Below, in pieces: positions 60,620 through 64,000 of a stretch of DNA of 64,000 nucleotides (its first letter is position 1; each line of letters opens with the position of its first letter). The stretch covers positions 294,132,001 through 294,196,000 of the forward strand of contig NC_092341.1 in assembly GCF_046630445.1 (NCBI RefSeq), given 5' to 3'. The notes below the pieces were generated by a model. The model was not told where the DNA came from. It searched no databases and was given only the letters and a program-made list of their open reading frames with translations. Origin of the DNA: Rutidosis leptorrhynchoides (Eukaryota > Streptophyta > Magnoliopsida > Asterales > Asteraceae). A program made the translations under genes and the position numbers.

Positions 60620-62630
60620 GAAAGCATGTTTATTCTCAGTTATGAAAGAAATCTTCCGCTGTGCATTTGCCCATTTTAAAGATATTACTTGGAGTTGTTC
60701 ATGGCATAATTAGGACAGTGCCTCGCAATGGGACCATATGTTGAAGACTTTGTCCAGGTGGATTAGGACGGGTTGCTTCATGTGGTATCAGAGCGGTGGT
60801 CTTAGCAAACCATGTATTGCATTAGTGTGTCTAACTGATAGTTGTTTAGATGCATTAGTTGGTCTGGACTTCGACCGTGTCTGCATGTCAAAAGTTTTGC
60901 TTATCATTTCGTGACAAAAATTACTTGCTTATCATCCTTAAAGTCTAAACACGCCTTATTGACTCTATTGCATGAATAGTGTATAGATAAAATTCATATG
61001 TTAGAGTATCTGTTACTGTAAATCTTGCCTGACATATTCCGTAAATTCCTTCGTAATTCACGAAATCTTTTGTTCTATATATATAGGTATTCTATGTAAT
61101 TAGAATACCATCCGATAGACGAAAATCATTTCATATCGAAAAATACTTTATTCACTCGTACGAAATGGAACGCGCCACTAGATCAAGTTCCTCGGATTCC
61201 GATATGGAGTTTCACTCGAGCTCCGAAAGCAGTATAACCGGAATGGATCAACAAATCAGTCATCACCAATTCTGGATGAATTGGGGATGGGTTCGTAGTC
61301 GACTTAATCAATGAAGACGCGAAGAAAGCGATCCCTTCCACCAACCGAATTCACCTCTTGGCGATGAACCTGAAGCACTTACCGGCAAACCTGTTCGTAA
61401 TACCATTTTTTCTCTCATTTCTTGAGTATCTCATCACGATTATATACTATCTCAAATTCTAAACCTTATTTATTCGCTCTTTCCTACCGACAATCATCCC
61501 GGAGTAATAGCAGAAGTCAACGAGCTTCGCGCCCGAGTTGTAGCCTTGGAAAATATGGTGCAAAATGTACCAGCTTCCGTAAAATCACCGGCACCAACAG
61601 TATCACCAACATCAATACCAGTACCACCAACAACTCAAGTTTCAACATCACACGCCTCAACATCTCATTATGTACCTCGAGCATAATCATCGTTCTACGA
61701 ATCGTTCTACATCATTTATCTTTGTTCTACATGACGATTATATAATTTCTAATATTTTAGAGATTATGTATTCTGGTTCGAACGATAAATCAAATGAGAT
61801 TAATATCATATTAACTCATTAAATCCATGATTACATCTGAAGAAAATATATTTGTATATATGTTTTCATAAAGATTGTAATTAAAAATTCTTTTGTACAA
61901 ACTGTTAATGGTGAAAATATTTTAATGGGTAGGTAATACCCGAGAAATATTTAGATTTCACATTAATATATTACGTTGTACACTCTTCAATTCCGATTCA
62001 ACAGTCATTTACTATCCTACTTACATCCACATATATACGAATCCGTTCACCACAGAATAACCATTTTCATCCAATTTCATATTTGGATTATGATTTATCA
62101 GAATCCATTAAGTGGCATAATGAAGAAAACATTGGACAAAAAAATAAAATTTGTTAGAAATAAACAAATTAACTATGAGAAATTTTGTTAAGAAACCACG
62201 CTAACAAAATCCTAGCTAACTGTTCCTAGCTAACTGTTAATTCTTTATTACATTTTATTTATCGAAATTTATTTATCGCAATTTTACTTCTGTTATTTAT
62301 TTTACACATTTTAAATATCGTCGTATAAATCGGGACACATATACAATGTTTTGACATATCATATCGATGTCATTTATATATATTATTTGGAATAACCGTA
62401 AGTCACTCTATATCGCGATAATATTTGAGTTAGCATATAAAGGGTCGAGGTTGATTCTAAATAATATATATACTTTGAGTTGTGATCGAGTCTGAGACAT
62501 GTATATAATGGGTCACGACATGTATTAATTAATTCGAATATTATATATTAAACTACATATGAATTATTGACTTACTAACTGTGAACTATTAACATTGGAC
62601 AATTAAAATGAATTAAAATATTGATTATAA
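60620..62630 (+). mobile_element. LTR end and leader D with accessory ORF, fossil
   Basis: LTR end fragment 60620-60780, primer site 60783-60794, paired motif 60818/60851. Accessory ORF region 61165-61685 with the coiled-coil block EVNELRARVVALENMVQ near 61516-61566 and a Pro/Thr/Ser-rich end VPRA. AATGGGTAGGTAATACCCG at 61924, then the LTR-like block about 62340-62620. It is the duplicate of leader A and about 0.86 kb longer. Confidence 0.65.
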
Positions 62631-64000
62631 CATCAGAAACCGGGGTTAAAATTAAGATTACTTAATTGCCCTTAGGTTTATATTTGTGTTTAAATATGCT
62701 TTTATTTTAATAATATGCTTATTATTTATTAAATATGTGGTTAAGACCAGTTTGTGACAAGGGTCACAGAACAGGTTCGTTTGTTTAATTTAGACTCCGT
62801 TAGGGCCTCCTAACGAGGTGCGAAAGATATTAGATAACTAGTAAATACCCGTGTGTTATGGGGTATGGGGTTATAACCCACATAAGTGTGTAAATATCTG
62901 CTTCTTATCTTCATTTCTTGAATATTCTCAAACAAGCTCGTACTTACCTTCATCCCTTCACAAAACCCTAATTGATCTAAGCTAGAAATTGAATTAAGAG
63001 GCTTTAGGAACTGAATCATATCATCCTTGTGATCATTTATCCAGGTTTGATTTGTTGAATTCATGCTTTAATTCTTAAGAATTGGGTTTTGGGTGTAAAG
63101 TGGGTTTTTGATGAATATGAGCTCGAATCTTCATGTTTTATGTTTGTTATACTTAATTGATGTTAGTAATAGTTGCTATATAGTTTATATGATGTTTTTC
63201 AAGTGGTTTTGTCACCAGAACGAGCTAAAATCGAGTTTTTGGGTCAAAAACGCGAAAAATAGCGTGCAGGAGCTGTTCTTCAGCTCCCACACGAGTGACA
63301 GGTCACTCGTATGAGTGATCACACTTTTGAGGGTCAACCACACATGTGAGGACTCACTCGCACGAGTGAGGCCTCAGTCATACGTGTGAGCACAGGGTCA
63401 GATTTGAGGAAACTTGTTTTGGTCATAACTTTTAAACCGTAACTCCGTTTTTGATGAATCAAGTATCGTTGGAATCGTAATGAAAAATCCTTTCCAATGG
63501 TAAACTTTTAGAAGCTATATCAAAATGTATTTGGGTCAGAAATAGAGGTATTAGCGTGTGTGTCTAGTGTGCATGCGTTAATATGTTATTATGGGTTGAA
63601 TTCTTAATATAGGCTTATGAATGAATGAATGAATGTATGATGAATATAGGTTGGAAAATATCATTACATGTTGCTATTAATGTTCCTTGTCACTTACGTG
63701 AGTGAACCACTCGCACGAGTGAGCTTTCACTCGCACGGTTGAGGCGGTCAACCGCATGATGAACCGCACGAGTGAGTGGTTACTTGAACTATTATATTTT
63801 CTAGTTAGATCTTATGGTTGAGATATGACTCGTACGAGTCATATGTCACTCGTGTGGTCAACCGTACGGATCTACTGTTGTCTAATTGGATATTTGACCA
63901 AGGACCAAACGTACGAGTGAGGTGTCAACCGAACGGTTGAGGTTTCTCAGAAGTGCGGATGAGTGTCACTCGTAGAGTTGATAGGTCAGATTGATTAAGT
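62631..64000 (+). repeat. 5' LTR of element E, copy 2, cut by the window edge
   Basis: Follows 31411-32780 with very few differences. Includes the palindrome array with the 22-base perfect palindrome at 63823-63844. The rest of the LTR and the element should lie beyond the window. Confidence 0.88.

Larger units (their letters stand above)
48994..64000 (+). repeat. Second unit of a large direct duplication (copy of 18644 onward)
   Basis: From TAAGCGGTATTGTAAG onward the sequence follows 18644-32780 to the window end, including the Tekay gag-pol, 3' LTR, the GTAAG site mark, the Copia fossil, the leader and the E LTR. By-eye differences are about 0.3-0.6%. The offset is 30350 bp at first, 30356 after the AC-run change, and about 31220 after an extra 0.86-kb block in the leader. 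Left of 48994 the sequence is leader C, unlike the leader left of 18644. Confidence 0.93.

Overview
This window looks like intergenic heterochromatin from a large, repeat-rich flowering-plant genome. The LTR retrotransposon types and leader sequences are ones I associate with the daisy family (Asteraceae); that placement is an inference from recall, not a search. I find no free-standing host gene. Almost every recognisable base belongs to nested LTR-retrotransposon fossils. The one intact, host-like coding sequence is an F-box gene carried inside an element.

Layout. 1-1033: AT-rich spacer with short direct repeats. 1034-11570: a minus-strand Ty3/Gypsy element of the Tat lineage (dual RNase H, TGGCGCC-type primer site). 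Between pol and its 3' LTR it carries an opposite-strand accessory ORF and a 79-bp tandem array. 11571-12117: fossil Copia gag, into which the Tat element appears to have inserted. 12118-13443: unassigned. 13444-26789: a plus-strand chromovirus (Tekay-like) with 3.3-3.5 kb LTRs and a perfect 5-bp target-site duplication (GTAAG). Its leader holds an acidic ORF and the F-box ORF. 26790-30263: Copia LTR end and gag fossil. 30264-31410: LTR end plus leader of another Gypsy fossil (leader A). 31411-36225: 5' part of a second chromovirus (element E), broken off in RT by a third insertion (element B, 36226-41996). B's LTR itself contains an inverted solo LTR of the E family (37031-39044, perfect AGTAG duplication). 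41997-48993: a long LTR plus leader of element C. 48994-64000: a second copy, about 99.5% identical by eye, of the stretch starting at 18644.

The second copy begins inside the Tekay leader, just after the F-box ORF. It runs through gag-pol, the 3' LTR, the GTAAG mark, the Copia fossil, leader D (the copy of A) and into the E LTR. The simplest reading is a direct tandem duplication with a period of 30350 bp whose second unit leaves the window. By-eye divergence is about 4.4% between the Tat LTRs, about 1.1% between the Tekay LTRs and about 0.3-0.6% between the duplicates. This gives the order Tat insertion, Tekay insertion, duplication.

Part 2 concentrates on cargo and signals in the leaders and LTRs: the F-box capture, a recurring leader ORF with a coiled-coil block seen four times, a paired GCATTAGTG leader motif seen five times, a hairpin with compensatory changes near the LTR 3' end, an array of CpG-containing palindromes in the E-family LTRs, and a repeated AACGGGTAGGTA motif. 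All divergence figures are hand counts; ages assume 1.3e-8 substitutions per site per year.
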